From contig CBDAUF010000001.1 in assembly GCA_965200535.1 (NCBI GenBank), forward strand, positions 806,001 through 870,000: DNA of 64,000 nt, read 5' to 3'. This stretch comes from MPNO01 sp965200535. Its GTDB lineage: Bacteria; Pseudomonadota; Alphaproteobacteria; MPNO01. A model generated the notes under the pieces. It did no database searches and was not told the origin of the DNA. It saw nothing but the letters and a program-made list of their open reading frames with translations. A program made the position numbers and the translations under genes. Positions 8,968-16,975 of the stretch are shown here, piece after piece (positions within the stretch are counted from its first letter, which is position 1; each line of letters starts with the position of its first letter).

Positions 8968-9981
8968 ATGAAGTACACGCGCACCGAGGCGAAGGATTAC
9001 GCGTTCGAGCACTGGCACGGATGTTGCAACGTCATCCTGCCAAGCTTCACCAACGATCTGCAGGGGTTGAACGAACAGGCCATTCGCCACGACGTGCGAC
9101 GCAATATCGAGCAGGGGTTCTGGGGCGCACTGATCGTCTCCGAGTGCGGCACCACCAAGGACGAGATGCGCCGGTTCATGGAAATCGCCGTCGACGAGGC
9201 GGCGGGCCGTCAGCACTTCCTGGTGCACGGGACCTTCGACACGCCGGACGAGATTGTCGAGATGTGTGAGGCGGGGGAGGCGATCGGCATGGACGGCCTG
9301 CTGCTCGGCCACCCCAACTCGTTCTACCCGGAGACCCGGGACCAGCTTTACGACTACCTGGCCTATGTGTGCGAGCGGACGGACCTCGCCGTCTGCCTGT
9401 TCGCGGCCGGGCACTGGAACTATGCCCGGCTGCACCCGAGCGGTTATCCGCCGGACGTTCTGGCGCGCGCTTCGGAACTGGAGAACGTCGTCGCCGTGAA
9501 ATACGAAGTCGCGCGTCCGGGGATCGCCGGCGACTACGAGTTCTGGAAGATGATCCGCGGCAAGCGGGTGCTGTTCTCCGACCCGCTCGAGGCGCACGCA
9601 CCGCTGACCGTCGAGATGTTCGGCCAGCAATGGATGGGGACCAGCAACTACGAGTATTTCGGCGAGCGCATCCCGAAATATTTCGCGATGCTCCGCGACG
9701 GGCGCTACGAGGAGGCGATGGAGGTCTACTGGTCGCTCCAGCCGGTGCGCGCCGCCCGCTTCGCGGTGCAGGGCACTTTCGCCGGTGCCAATTTCATTCA
9801 CCGCTATCTCTGGAAATACCAGGCATGGCTGCACGGCTACGCCGGCGGGCCGATGCGCCAGCCGATCATGAAGCTCACCGATATGCAGATGAGGCAGGTG
9901 CGCGACGGGCTGGTACGCGCCGGTTTCACGCCCGAGGAGGCGCCGTTCTCGGCCTTCTACCAGGGCCGGTACCCGACGTGA
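8968..9981 (+). CDS. Dihydrodipicolinate synthase / N-acetylneuraminate lyase family protein
   Basis: A DapA-type (alpha/beta)8 aldolase. The NVILPSFTNDLQGLN start, the GALIVSECGTT segment, DGLLLGHPNSFY and the Schiff-base lysine in VVAVKYEVA support the class I aldolase fold. Two starts are possible: ATG at 8956, overlapping the GST stop, or ATG at 8968, which has GGAG at good spacing and is preferred, giving 337 residues. That is longer than the usual 290-300 because of a C-terminal extension. Relatives in catabolic operons act on pyruvate-derived or hydratase-aldolase substrates. The reading frame is intact. Confidence 0.85.
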   Translation: MKYTRTEAKDYAFEHWHGCCNVILPSFTNDLQGLNEQAIRHDVRRNIEQGFWGALIVSECGTTKDEMRRFMEIAVDEAAGRQHFLVHGTFDTPDEIVEMCEAGEAIGMDGLLLGHPNSFYPETRDQLYDYLAYVCERTDLAVCLFAAGHWNYARLHPSGYPPDVLARASELENVVAVKYEVARPGIAGDYEFWKMIRGKRVLFSDPLEAHAPLTVEMFGQQWMGTSNYEYFGERIPKYFAMLRDGRYEEAMEVYWSLQPVRAARFAVQGTFAGANFIHRYLWKYQAWLHGYAGGPMRQPIMKLTDMQMRQVRDGLVRAGFTPEEAPFSAFYQGRYPT

Positions 9982-9991
9982 GCGCGCGCCT

Positions 9992-10961
9992 GTGACCCTC
10001 ATCCTCAACCATGCCGATGTCCTCGCGGCGGTGGACATGGCCGACGCGATCGAAGCCATGGAAGCGGCTTTCGCCGAGGAGGGCGCGGGCGGCGTCAACC
10101 AGCCGCCGCGCACCAATATCCGGCTGGCGAACGGCTTCCTGCGGATCGGCCCGGTGGTGATGGAGCACAGCGGCTGGATGGGGTTCAAGGCGATGAACCT
10201 CTCCGCCGGGATCGGCGTCCGCTACCAAGTCCATATCTATGCCATTGCCGACGGCGATCTCAAGGCGATCATCGACGCGCAACACCTGACCACGCTGCGC
10301 ACCGGGGCAACCAGCGCGGTGGCGACGCGCCGGCTCGCCCGCGACGAAGCGGTCACGGTCGCGGTTCTGGGCTCGGGCGTCGAAGCGCGCGCCCAGCTCG
10401 AAGCCATACATGCGCTCGGTCTCGCCGCGCGCGCGGGTGTTCAGCCCGACCGTGGAGAATCGGGAAACGTTCGCGGCCGCCTGTTCCGAGAGCCTCGGAA
10501 TCGAAGTCGTGCCGGTCGAGGATGCGCGCTCGGCGGTGGACGAGGCCGGGATGGTCGCCGCCGCCGTCAAGTCCGGCGAGCATGCGTTCTACGGCGCCTG
10601 GCTCGAACCCGGAATGCATGTGAACTCGGTCGGTACCGCCCGACCCAACCAGCGCGAGATAGACCCGGAGACATTCGCACGGAGCGACATCACCGTCGTC
10701 GATACCCGCCACGGCGTGCTCAACGAGGCGGGCGATGCGATCGAGGCGGGCGACGCGATCGTACCGCAGGAGGTGCACGAGCTCTGCGCCGTGGTTGCCG
10801 ACGATGGGCCCCGGCGCACCGATGATGCGCAGATCACTCTGTTCAAGTCGGTCGGCACCGGCATCCAGGACATCGCGTTGGCCGCCAAAATCTACGAGAG
10901 GGCGCGCGACCGGGGGCTTGGAAAGGAATTTCCCGACTTGCTGAACATCAAGAAAGTCTGA
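9992..10961 (+). pseudogene. Ornithine cyclodeaminase/mu-crystallin family protein, frameshifted
   Basis: GTG start at 9992. The first frame gives the dimerisation domain and Rossmann motif (QHLTTLRTGATSAVATRRLA, VLGSGVEARAQLEAI) and then loses homology at about 10410. The next frame picks up exactly where the family expects a strand (SPRARVFSPTVENRETF) and continues with GAWLEPGMHVNSVG and FKSVGTGIQDIALA to the stop at 10961. An indel of one base near 10405-10412 is the simplest cause. The family includes NAD(P)-dependent imine/amino-acid reductases and cyclodeaminases. A second, intact paralogue lies at 51380. Confidence 0.85.
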
Positions 10962-11114
10962 CGGGAGACATGAGCGCATTTCCCGGCGGCCACGGGTCGA
11001 AAAGCCCGTCTACGAATGGCGCAGCCGGGCGACTTATGCGGTGACCGATGCGATGATTGCAGGCGCGGCGAATACCGCGAGATCATCCGGCAGCCGCACA
11101 GGAGAACCAGGAAA

Positions 11115-12143
11115 ATGACCCTATACGCGGATTCGCAATACCCGGTGCGGGAGGATCTCGACGCCGTTCATGCCGAACAACTGGATCAGTTGGCCGACCC
11201 CGGCACCTGGGGTACCGGTGCGCAGCGCCTGGCGATCGCGAGGGAGGTTCGCCAAGCCTGTTATGACACGGATATCCAGGAAGAACCGCAAGACACCGGC
11301 CCGCTGAGCACTGTCGCGCTGCCGGAGGCGGTGTGCGCGACGATCCGGAAATTGGCCGTCGCCCCCAGGGACTTCGTCGAGGAGTCTTATGAAGAGGCCA
11401 GGAACGGCGGTCTGAGCGACGAGGAATATGTCGAGATCGTCGGCATCGTGTCGCGCCTGACCGACATGGATGTGTTTGCCCGCGGCATCGGCGTTCCGCT
11501 GCGTCCTCTGCCGGCCGCGCGCGAGGGCCGGCCGTCCCGCGTCCGCCCCGGTGTCGCCAAGAAGGAAATGGCCTGGGTGCCGACGGTTCCGAATCTCCCC
11601 GAGGGCGGCGAGGAGGCGGCCGAGATCTACGGCGAAGACTATCGACCCTACATCATCCGCTCGCTCAGCCTGGTGCCGGATGAAGTGCGGCGGCATCTCG
11701 CGTTGGAAGAAGTACAGTACCTGCCGATGAAGAATGTTTTCGTCAAAGATTATCAGCATCATGAGGGGTTCACCCGTGCTCAGGTCGAGCTGATCGCGGG
11801 GCGGGTCTCCGCCCTCAACGAGTGCTTCTACTGAACGGCGGGCCATGCCTGGTTCCTCCGTGAGAGTGGACGCGAGACTGGCCTCAACGTCAATTTGCGG
11901 GCGCTGCTCGACCCGGAACAGGACAGCGGGGTACCCGGCGGCAGGGAAATTCTCGCCTTCGCCGATGCCGTCATCGGCCCCGACCGGGCCGCGCTGGAGC
12001 GGGCGCGGCACGATCTCGCCCGCGCGGCGGGGCCGACGGCGGTGCCGGCGGCAGCGGCCATGACGCCCTGCTTTCCTCCACCGGCACCGCCCGGCCTTTC
12101 TCATGACGGCAACGGGTCCGATGCGGCGGGGTGTCCGGGATAA
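11115..12143 (+). pseudogene. AhpD-like / carboxymuconolactone-decarboxylase-fold protein with UGA at the CxxC motif, 3' end truncated
   Basis: The ATG has an AGGAG site upstream. The first 239 codons end in NECFY, then TGA at 11832-11834, then TAGH in the same frame. Relatives have NxCxYCTxxH there, so the UGA replaces the second, redox-active Cys (codon 240). The frame continues open through NLRALLDPEQ and AFADAVIGPDRAALERARHDLA to TAA at 12141-12143. The last codons before the stop look unrelated and run into the integrase gene at 12101. This may be a nonsense mutation or a CxxU selenoprotein, which is known for AhpD-like proteins. A 10-bp hairpin with a bulged U (11835-11861) directly follows the UGA but matches bacterial SECIS rules poorly. 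Damaged neighbours favour decay. Confidence 0.7.
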
Positions 12144-13321
12144 CCCTTGAGAATGTCGGCCGCGATGCTCTCCGAGACGAGGATCGCGGAAGCGTGCACC
12201 GCATCCTTCGCCAAGTGCGCATAGCGCGCCGTCGTCTCGACACGTGTGTGGCCGAGCAGACGCCCGATCATCGGCAGCGATTCACCGAGCGCCAGCGCCC
12301 GCGATGCGTAGCTGTGTCGAAGGTCATGAAGCCGCATGTCCCTGAGTTCCGCGCGCTCCCGAACGATCTTCCACGGATCGTGCAGGTTCCGCATGTGCCG
12401 CCCCTTGATCTTCCCCGGGATCACGAACGGGTTGTCCGCCACGCGTGGAATCCTCGCCAACACCCTCACCGCCTCGGGAGACAACGAGATCGTCCGGGCA
12501 CCGGTCTTGGAGTCGCTCAGACGCAGTTCCCGAGCTTCCAGGTCCACCTCGTCCCAGCGCAGCGTCAGGATCTCTCCCTTGCGGCAACCGGTAAGGAGCA
12601 GCAGACGGATCGCCGCCACCGCATGCTCAGACATCCCCTTGCGGGTCTCGGCATCGGCCAGTACCCGGCCAAGCCGGCGGAACTCCTCCTCCGTGAGAAA
12701 CCGTTCCCGTCCGCGCTCCCGGTACTTGATCGCGAACCGGCACGGATTGCTCCCCTCCGGGATCAGCCCCTGGTCCTCCGCCGCGCTATAGATGCGCGAC
12801 AGCGTTTCCAGCACGCGGTTCGCCATCACCGGCGTCGCGCTCAGCGCATGCTGCGCCTCCGTCACCTTCGCATGATCCACCGCCAGCGCCGGCAAATTGC
12901 CGAAGCGCGGCACAATGTGCTTGTTCACTACCTGTCGGTAGCCTGCTGCCGTCACCGGCTTGCAGCGCACCGCGACATGGTCCTCGAGATACCGCGCCGC
13001 AAGATCGCTCACCGTCGGCCCCTGCGCCATCTTCTCCGACTGTGGCTCGGGTTCCGGTTCCTCACCGGCCTTGATCCGCGCGATGATCAGTGCTGCCCGG
13101 CGCCGCGCCTCCTCAGCCGTGATCACCCCGTGACGGCCTACCGTCACCCGTTTCGCCGACTTCCCGCCCGCCCGGGTCTGCACCACATAGTACTTGCTCC
13201 CGGTGGGATAGACCCTGACCCCGAAGCCGGAGAGTTCGGAGTCCCAGAACACCGTGTCCTTCTGGACCTCGAGCGCCTCGACGGTGCGCCGCGAGATCCT
13301 CGTAGCCCCGAGCTTCGTCAT
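12101..13321 (-). CDS. Tyrosine-type integrase (second of a tandem pair)
   Basis: A 406-residue site-specific recombinase. The N-terminal arm-binding domain (GFGVRVYPTGSKYYVVQ) is followed by the SAM-like core-binding domain and a catalytic domain. That domain shows Arg in LTGCRKGEILTLRW, HxxR in LHDLRHSYASRA, and His plus nucleophile Tyr in LLGHTRVETTARYAHL. All key residues are present. The start at 13321 is chosen because GGGAGAAGGG precedes it; an in-frame upstream ATG would overlap the other integrase. It is transcribed leftward, 25 bp after integrase 2. Its 3' end lies in the truncated AhpD-like gene. Confidence 0.93.
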   Translation of the reverse strand: MTKLGATRISRRTVEALEVQKDTVFWDSELSGFGVRVYPTGSKYYVVQTRAGGKSAKRVTVGRHGVITAEEARRRAALIIARIKAGEEPEPEPQSEKMAQGPTVSDLAARYLEDHVAVRCKPVTAAGYRQVVNKHIVPRFGNLPALAVDHAKVTEAQHALSATPVMANRVLETLSRIYSAAEDQGLIPEGSNPCRFAIKYRERGRERFLTEEEFRRLGRVLADAETRKGMSEHAVAAIRLLLLTGCRKGEILTLRWDEVDLEARELRLSDSKTGARTISLSPEAVRVLARIPRVADNPFVIPGKIKGRHMRNLHDPWKIVRERAELRDMRLHDLRHSYASRALALGESLPMIGRLLGHTRVETTARYAHLAKDAVHASAILVSESIAADILKGYPGHPAASDPLPS

Positions 13322-13346
13322 ATTCCCTTCTCCCGCTGCCGGTACG

Positions 13347-14534
13347 TCAGGCCACGTCAGCTTCCGACGCCAGGATGTCGGCTCCGATGCTGCCGCCCAC
13401 CTTCTCCGCCGCCGCTTTCTCCGTCTCGCGTGCGAGGTGCGCATAGCGCATCGTCGTCTTCACCTTCCTGTGCCCCAGAAGCTTGCCGATCATCGGCAGC
13501 CCCTCGCCCAGCGCCAGCGCCCGCGATGCGTAAGAGTGACGGCAGTCGTGGAGACGCACATCCTGGAGCCCGGCCCTTGCGCGCAATCGCATCCAGATAC
13601 CTTCGATCCCGGCCAGGTGCCGGCCCGGCTTCTTGCCCGTGATCACCCAGGGATTACTCTCGATCCGGGGAATGCCAGCCAGCACCGAGTCGATCGCCGG
13701 GGTCAGGGGCACCCGCCGGATTCCCGTCTTGGTGTCCCTCAACCGCACCTCGCCCGCCGTGCGGTCGATGTCGTCCCAGCGCAGCGTCACGATCTCGTTC
13801 TTCCGGCACCCGGTCAGAAGCAGCAAGCGGATCGCCGCAATGGCCGAGGGAACGGTCGAGCCGTCCGCCTCCGCTTCGTCCAGCACCACGCCGAGCCGGC
13901 GGTATTCCTCCGGCGTCAGGAAACGTTCGCGGCGATGCGTCTTGTAACGGCGGATCCGTTCGCACGGATTGCTCCGCGGCGCCGTCAGATCCCATGCCTC
14001 CGTGAGGCGGAACATCCTGGCCAGGAGATTTACCGTGTGGTTGGCCTGGTGGGGCTTGTCGCGCATCCCGTGGTGCAGCGCCGCCACGTGTGACCGCTCC
14101 ACGGCGGAAACCGGCAACGAGCCCAGTTCGGGCACGACGTGGTACTCCACGATGTTCCGGTAGAACCTCACGGTGTTCGGGCGGCAGTTCGCCGTGGCAT
14201 GAGCGCTCAGATAGCGTGCCGCGAGATCCGCAACCGTCAATTCCGGTGTTGGTGCAGCCGGCACCGGGTCCTCGCCCTGCTTGATACGGTCGATCATCGT
14301 CGCCGCCTGCCGCCGCGCCGCCCCCGGCCCGATCTCCCGGTGCCCGCCGACCACCGCGCGCCGGGTTTTCCCGGCCGGACCGCGTGCCTGCACCACGTAG
14401 ACCTTGCGACCGGTGCGATAGACGCGCACCCCGAAGCCCGGCAGGTCCCGGTCCCAGAACAGCGCATCCCGCTTCTCCGTGGACAAGGAATCGACCATGC
14501 GCCTGGTGAGCCTCACGGCTGAACTCGCTGACAT
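13347..14534 (-). CDS. Tyrosine-type integrase (first of a tandem pair)
   Basis: A 395-residue recombinase with the same layout as its neighbour: arm-binding domain (GFGVRVYRTGRKVYVVQ), core-binding domain, and catalytic residues in LTGCRKNEIVTLRW, LHDCRHSYASRA and LLGHRKVKTTMRYAHL. The ATG at 14534 has AAGGAG about 10 bp upstream and is preferred over one 12 codons earlier. The two integrases are clearly paralogous but diverged. Tandem recombinase genes are known in multi-recombinase elements (RIT elements have three); only two are seen here. Confidence 0.93.
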   Translation of the reverse strand: MSASSAVRLTRRMVDSLSTEKRDALFWDRDLPGFGVRVYRTGRKVYVVQARGPAGKTRRAVVGGHREIGPGAARRQAATMIDRIKQGEDPVPAAPTPELTVADLAARYLSAHATANCRPNTVRFYRNIVEYHVVPELGSLPVSAVERSHVAALHHGMRDKPHQANHTVNLLARMFRLTEAWDLTAPRSNPCERIRRYKTHRRERFLTPEEYRRLGVVLDEAEADGSTVPSAIAAIRLLLLTGCRKNEIVTLRWDDIDRTAGEVRLRDTKTGIRRVPLTPAIDSVLAGIPRIESNPWVITGKKPGRHLAGIEGIWMRLRARAGLQDVRLHDCRHSYASRALALGEGLPMIGKLLGHRKVKTTMRYAHLARETEKAAAEKVGGSIGADILASEADVA

Positions 14535-14612
14535 GTCTGCTTCACTCCTTCGCTTCCCGGGCAATGCCACTCCCGGCGTCGCTCGTGCTGCCGCGAACCG
14601 TGGTCCCTTCGC

Positions 14613-14837
14613 TCACCTTGGAACCGGAGGAAATCCAGCGAGGAATACATGCGTTCGATGGGTGACGACGATGAACAAGCCCATGGCGACGCCGCTACGC
14701 GCCTGACAGTGCTCGAGTTCCCGAAGTGCCTCCATCTCTTCCGTTGTCGGGTGAACGAAGATGAAGGGGCGGAGGCCGTTTTGATCTTCCGCTGGATCTC
14801 CCATGTCTTCGCTCTTTGCCGTCGTTCCCTCCATCAC
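14613..14837 (-). CDS. Possible small hypothetical protein upstream of the integrases
   Basis: An open frame of up to 74 codons on the integrase strand, ending 78 bp before integrase 1 begins. Sequence such as FIFVHPTTEEMEALRELEHC looks protein-like. The GTG start has no clear ribosome-binding site, and an internal ATG (about 14804) is equally possible. I recognise no family and see no excisionase-type helix-turn-helix. It may be chance. Confidence 0.25.
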   Translation of the reverse strand: MMEGTTAKSEDMGDPAEDQNGLRPFIFVHPTTEEMEALRELEHCQARSGVAMGLFIVVTHRTHVFLAGFPPVPR

Positions 14838-15042
14838 CAGAGAATGGAAGAATCACCCCTTCCTGCGCTGGATCGGTGCCAGACTGCGAAAGCGAATCGC
14901 AACCGATTGAGACCGATCAGGTGACCATTGAAGTCCAATCCTGGCGTGGATGCAAGAGCAATATGAATTGGGAAGATCCAAATAATCTAATGTTACCAGA
15001 CTATTACGGATATCTTGGCAGCTTGTGTCCTTGATGCCATCT
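14838..15042. other. A/T-rich spacer at the left border of the phage fragment
   Basis: No gene seen. From about 14870 the base composition becomes much less GC-rich than the surroundings (for example around 14940-15090), and the change back occurs inside the 5' end of the first phage gene. I read this as a recombination joint between the integrase segment and the tail-gene segment. Confidence 0.5.
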
Positions 15043-15556
15043 ATGTCCCATCGCCGTTCAAATGTACATGATTTAACGATCTATCACACTACCGCTCCGC
15101 TCGCCGGCGTCCGGCTCGATGCCGCCTCCGCCGCCGCCGAGCACGCCCCCGGCACCCGGGTCGCCGGCAACGACGGCACCGAATGGCTCTATGTCCGCGC
15201 CGGCGGCAAGATCGCCCGCCACGACTACGTGACCGTGGACGAAGGGTTCAAGGCGAAGGCCGGGACCAAGGGCGCGGTCGACGACGGCCACGTCGTCGCC
15301 GTCGCCCAGACCGCCTTCGCCGACAAGCAGTACGGCTGGGTGGCGACCTGCGGCCAGGGCGCCAACGTCAAGGTCAATGTGGGCGCCAACTGCGCCGCCG
15401 ACCGGGCGCTCTACACCTCGGCCGACCGCCGGCCGGCTCGACGACGCCTCGGCCGGCCAGACCAGGGTCGAAGGCATCGCGATCACCGCGGCCAACGGCG
15501 CCCGGGCGGCCGCGCAGCCGGCCATCCTCACCCATCCGCGGTCGGCCGCGGTGTAG
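15043..15556 (+). pseudogene. Phage structural protein (capsid-decoration-like), frameshifted
   Basis: After an A/T-rich first 20 codons, the frame reads TIYHTTAPLAGVRLDAASAAA, then WLYVRAGGKIARHDYVTV and QYGWVATCGQGANVKVNV. At about 15425 the frame breaks. A single extra base in GCCGACCGCCGGCC separates it from the frame GRLDDASAGQTRVEGIAI that runs to TAG at 15554-15556. The repaired product of about 170 residues resembles small beta-rich capsid-associated proteins of alphaproteobacterial phages, but I cannot name a family. No ribosome-binding site is visible before any start, so the 5' end is probably recombinant. It is followed by a strong terminator. Confidence 0.6.
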
Positions 15557-15576
15557 ACGCCCGCCGCCGCACCCTG

Positions 15577-15611
15577 CCGACGGGGCGGCCTGCGGGCCGC
15601 CCCGTCGGTTT
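15577..15611 (+). terminator. Rho-independent terminator
   Basis: A perfect 14-bp inverted repeat, CCGACGGGGCGGCC (15577-15590) and its complement (15595-15608), around the tetraloop TGCG, followed by TTT. It sits 21 bp after the frameshifted phage gene and before the next gene's ribosome-binding site. A terminator here is in keeping with the end of a highly expressed phage head gene. Confidence 0.85.
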
Positions 15612-15639
15612 CCGCCCCCCTCATGCGAAAGGACGATCC

Positions 15640-16233
15640 ATGGAAGCGCCGATCCACGATGCCGCATACTGGGAAACATTCGCCGCCGAACAGCAGTCCG
15701 GCGGGCGCGACGACTGCATCCCCCATTTCTACATGCGCGCGATCCGCAACCCAGCGCGCAGCGAGGAGACCGGACGCCCGGTGTTCGATGAGGCCGCCTA
15801 TGTCCGCATCCTCGCGCCCGGAGACCGGAACAGCGTCGTCGACCGCAAGGTGACCGACGACGACCGCGCGCGCTGGCCCCGCGCGTGGGCCGCCTTCCAG
15901 GCGAAACGCGGCCGCCCGGCCGGCACCCCGATCGAGCACTGGCCCTATCTCACCGTCGCCGGCGCCGCCGAACTGAAGGCGGCGGGGGCGCTCACCGTCG
16001 AGGAGGTCGCCGGGGCCGACGACGCGCTCAGGGAGAAGATCGGCGAGCGCGCGGCCGAACTGGCAGAGCGGGCGAAGCAGTTTCTCCAGCCGCAGCCCGA
16101 GACCGAGACCGCGCTCCGGGTGCAGATCGGCCAACTCGAGCGGGACATCGCGGAGCGCGACACGCGCATCGCCGCCCTCGAGGCCGAAATGCGCCGCCGC
16201 CACGAGGCGCGCCGGCAGGGGCGCGGCCGATGA
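15640..16233 (+). CDS. Phage protein, C-terminal coiled coil
   Basis: A 197-residue product with an AAAGGA site before the ATG. The N-terminal half contains HFYMRAIRNPARSEETGRPVF and an invariant-looking IEHWPYLTVAGAAELKAAG stretch. A short helical hairpin (LTVEEVAGADDALREKIG) follows, and the last 40 residues form a heptad-like coiled coil rich in Arg and Glu. The IEHWP/LKAAG/TVEEVA arrangement occurs in a small conserved protein encoded between capsid and connector genes of many tailed phages. Its function is unknown to me; scaffold or head-assembly is a guess. It overlaps the next gene by 4 bp. Confidence 0.7.
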   Translation: MEAPIHDAAYWETFAAEQQSGGRDDCIPHFYMRAIRNPARSEETGRPVFDEAAYVRILAPGDRNSVVDRKVTDDDRARWPRAWAAFQAKRGRPAGTPIEHWPYLTVAGAAELKAAGALTVEEVAGADDALREKIGERAAELAERAKQFLQPQPETETALRVQIGQLERDIAERDTRIAALEAEMRRRHEARRQGRGR

Positions 16234-16931
16234 GCCTCGCCACCATCTGCCGCGAGGCCGCCGCCGAGATCGGCGTCGCACCGCCCACCGGCGTGGTCGG
16301 CAGCGCCGAGAGCACCGCGGTCCGCCTGCTGTCCGCCGCCAGGCGCGAGATCTTCGCGATGGCCGGGAGCGCCCCGTGGAGCGCGCTGGTGCGCGAACAC
16401 AGCTTCGCTCCCGTCCCCGGCGCCGAGCAGCCGCACGCCCTGCCCGACGATTTCGCCTACATCGTCGACGGCACCGCGTGGGACCGCGCCGGCGGCCGGC
16501 CGCTCGACGGCCCGCTGTCCGCGCCGCGCTGGCAGGCGCTGCGGGCGCGGGCCGGGGCCGGCGGGCGGCGCGCCTTCCGCATCTTCGGCGGCGCCCTCCA
16601 CCTACACCCGCCGCCGGCCGCGCCCGGCGGCGAGATCGCCTTCGAATACGTCACCCGCAACCTCGTGGTCTCCTCCTCGGGCGCGCCGCGGCGCACCTGG
16701 GAAGCCGACGACGACCGCCTCGTCCTGTCCGAGGAGATCGCCGCGATGGGGGTCAAGTGGCGCTTCCGCAAGGCGCTCGGCCTCGCCTACGACGACGATC
16801 TCAACGAGTACCTGTCGGCGCTGGCCCGCGCGGCGGCGCGCGACGGCGGCCGGCCGACGCTGCGCCTCGACGGGGCCGCGCCGTTTCCCCCCGCCGCCGG
16901 GATTCCCGACGGCGGCTTCCCGGAGCGCTGA
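16230..16931 (+). CDS. Phage head-tail connector / tail adaptor protein
   Basis: The 233-residue protein begins with CREAAAEIGVAPPTGVVGS and ESTAVRLLSAARREIFAMAG, typical of the gp4/gp11-like adaptor that docks the tail to the portal in podovirus-type virions. The C-terminal half is helical (LSEEIAAMGVKWRFRKALG, DDDLNEYLSALARAAA), as in that family. The start overlaps the preceding stop (ATGA), indicating translational coupling. No portal gene lies upstream, so the partner it would bind is absent from the window. Confidence 0.7.
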   Translation: MSLATICREAAAEIGVAPPTGVVGSAESTAVRLLSAARREIFAMAGSAPWSALVREHSFAPVPGAEQPHALPDDFAYIVDGTAWDRAGGRPLDGPLSAPRWQALRARAGAGGRRAFRIFGGALHLHPPPAAPGGEIAFEYVTRNLVVSSSGAPRRTWEADDDRLVLSEEIAAMGVKWRFRKALGLAYDDDLNEYLSALARAAARDGGRPTLRLDGAAPFPPAAGIPDGGFPER

Positions 16932-16975
16932 CCGTGCTGGGACGGCGGCGCGCCCCGCGGCGGGGCGGCGGGACG

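Noticed and set aside
10970..11114. Protein-like fragment (EKPVYEWRSRATYAVTDAMI) between the OCD-like and AhpD-like genes
   Set aside because: It may be another broken small gene, but only about 35 codons are readable and the frame starts and ends arbitrarily.
3781..15060. tRNA-Arg as attachment site of the integrase/phage segment
   Set aside because: No copy of the tRNA 3' end was found near 12.1, 14.9-15.1 or 21.8 kb, and the integrases are 8 kb away; a link cannot be supported.
15577..15608. Palindrome considered as a transposon end
   Set aside because: It is a single hairpin with tetraloop and T-run; no matching inverted copy or target duplication was seen, so a terminator fits better.
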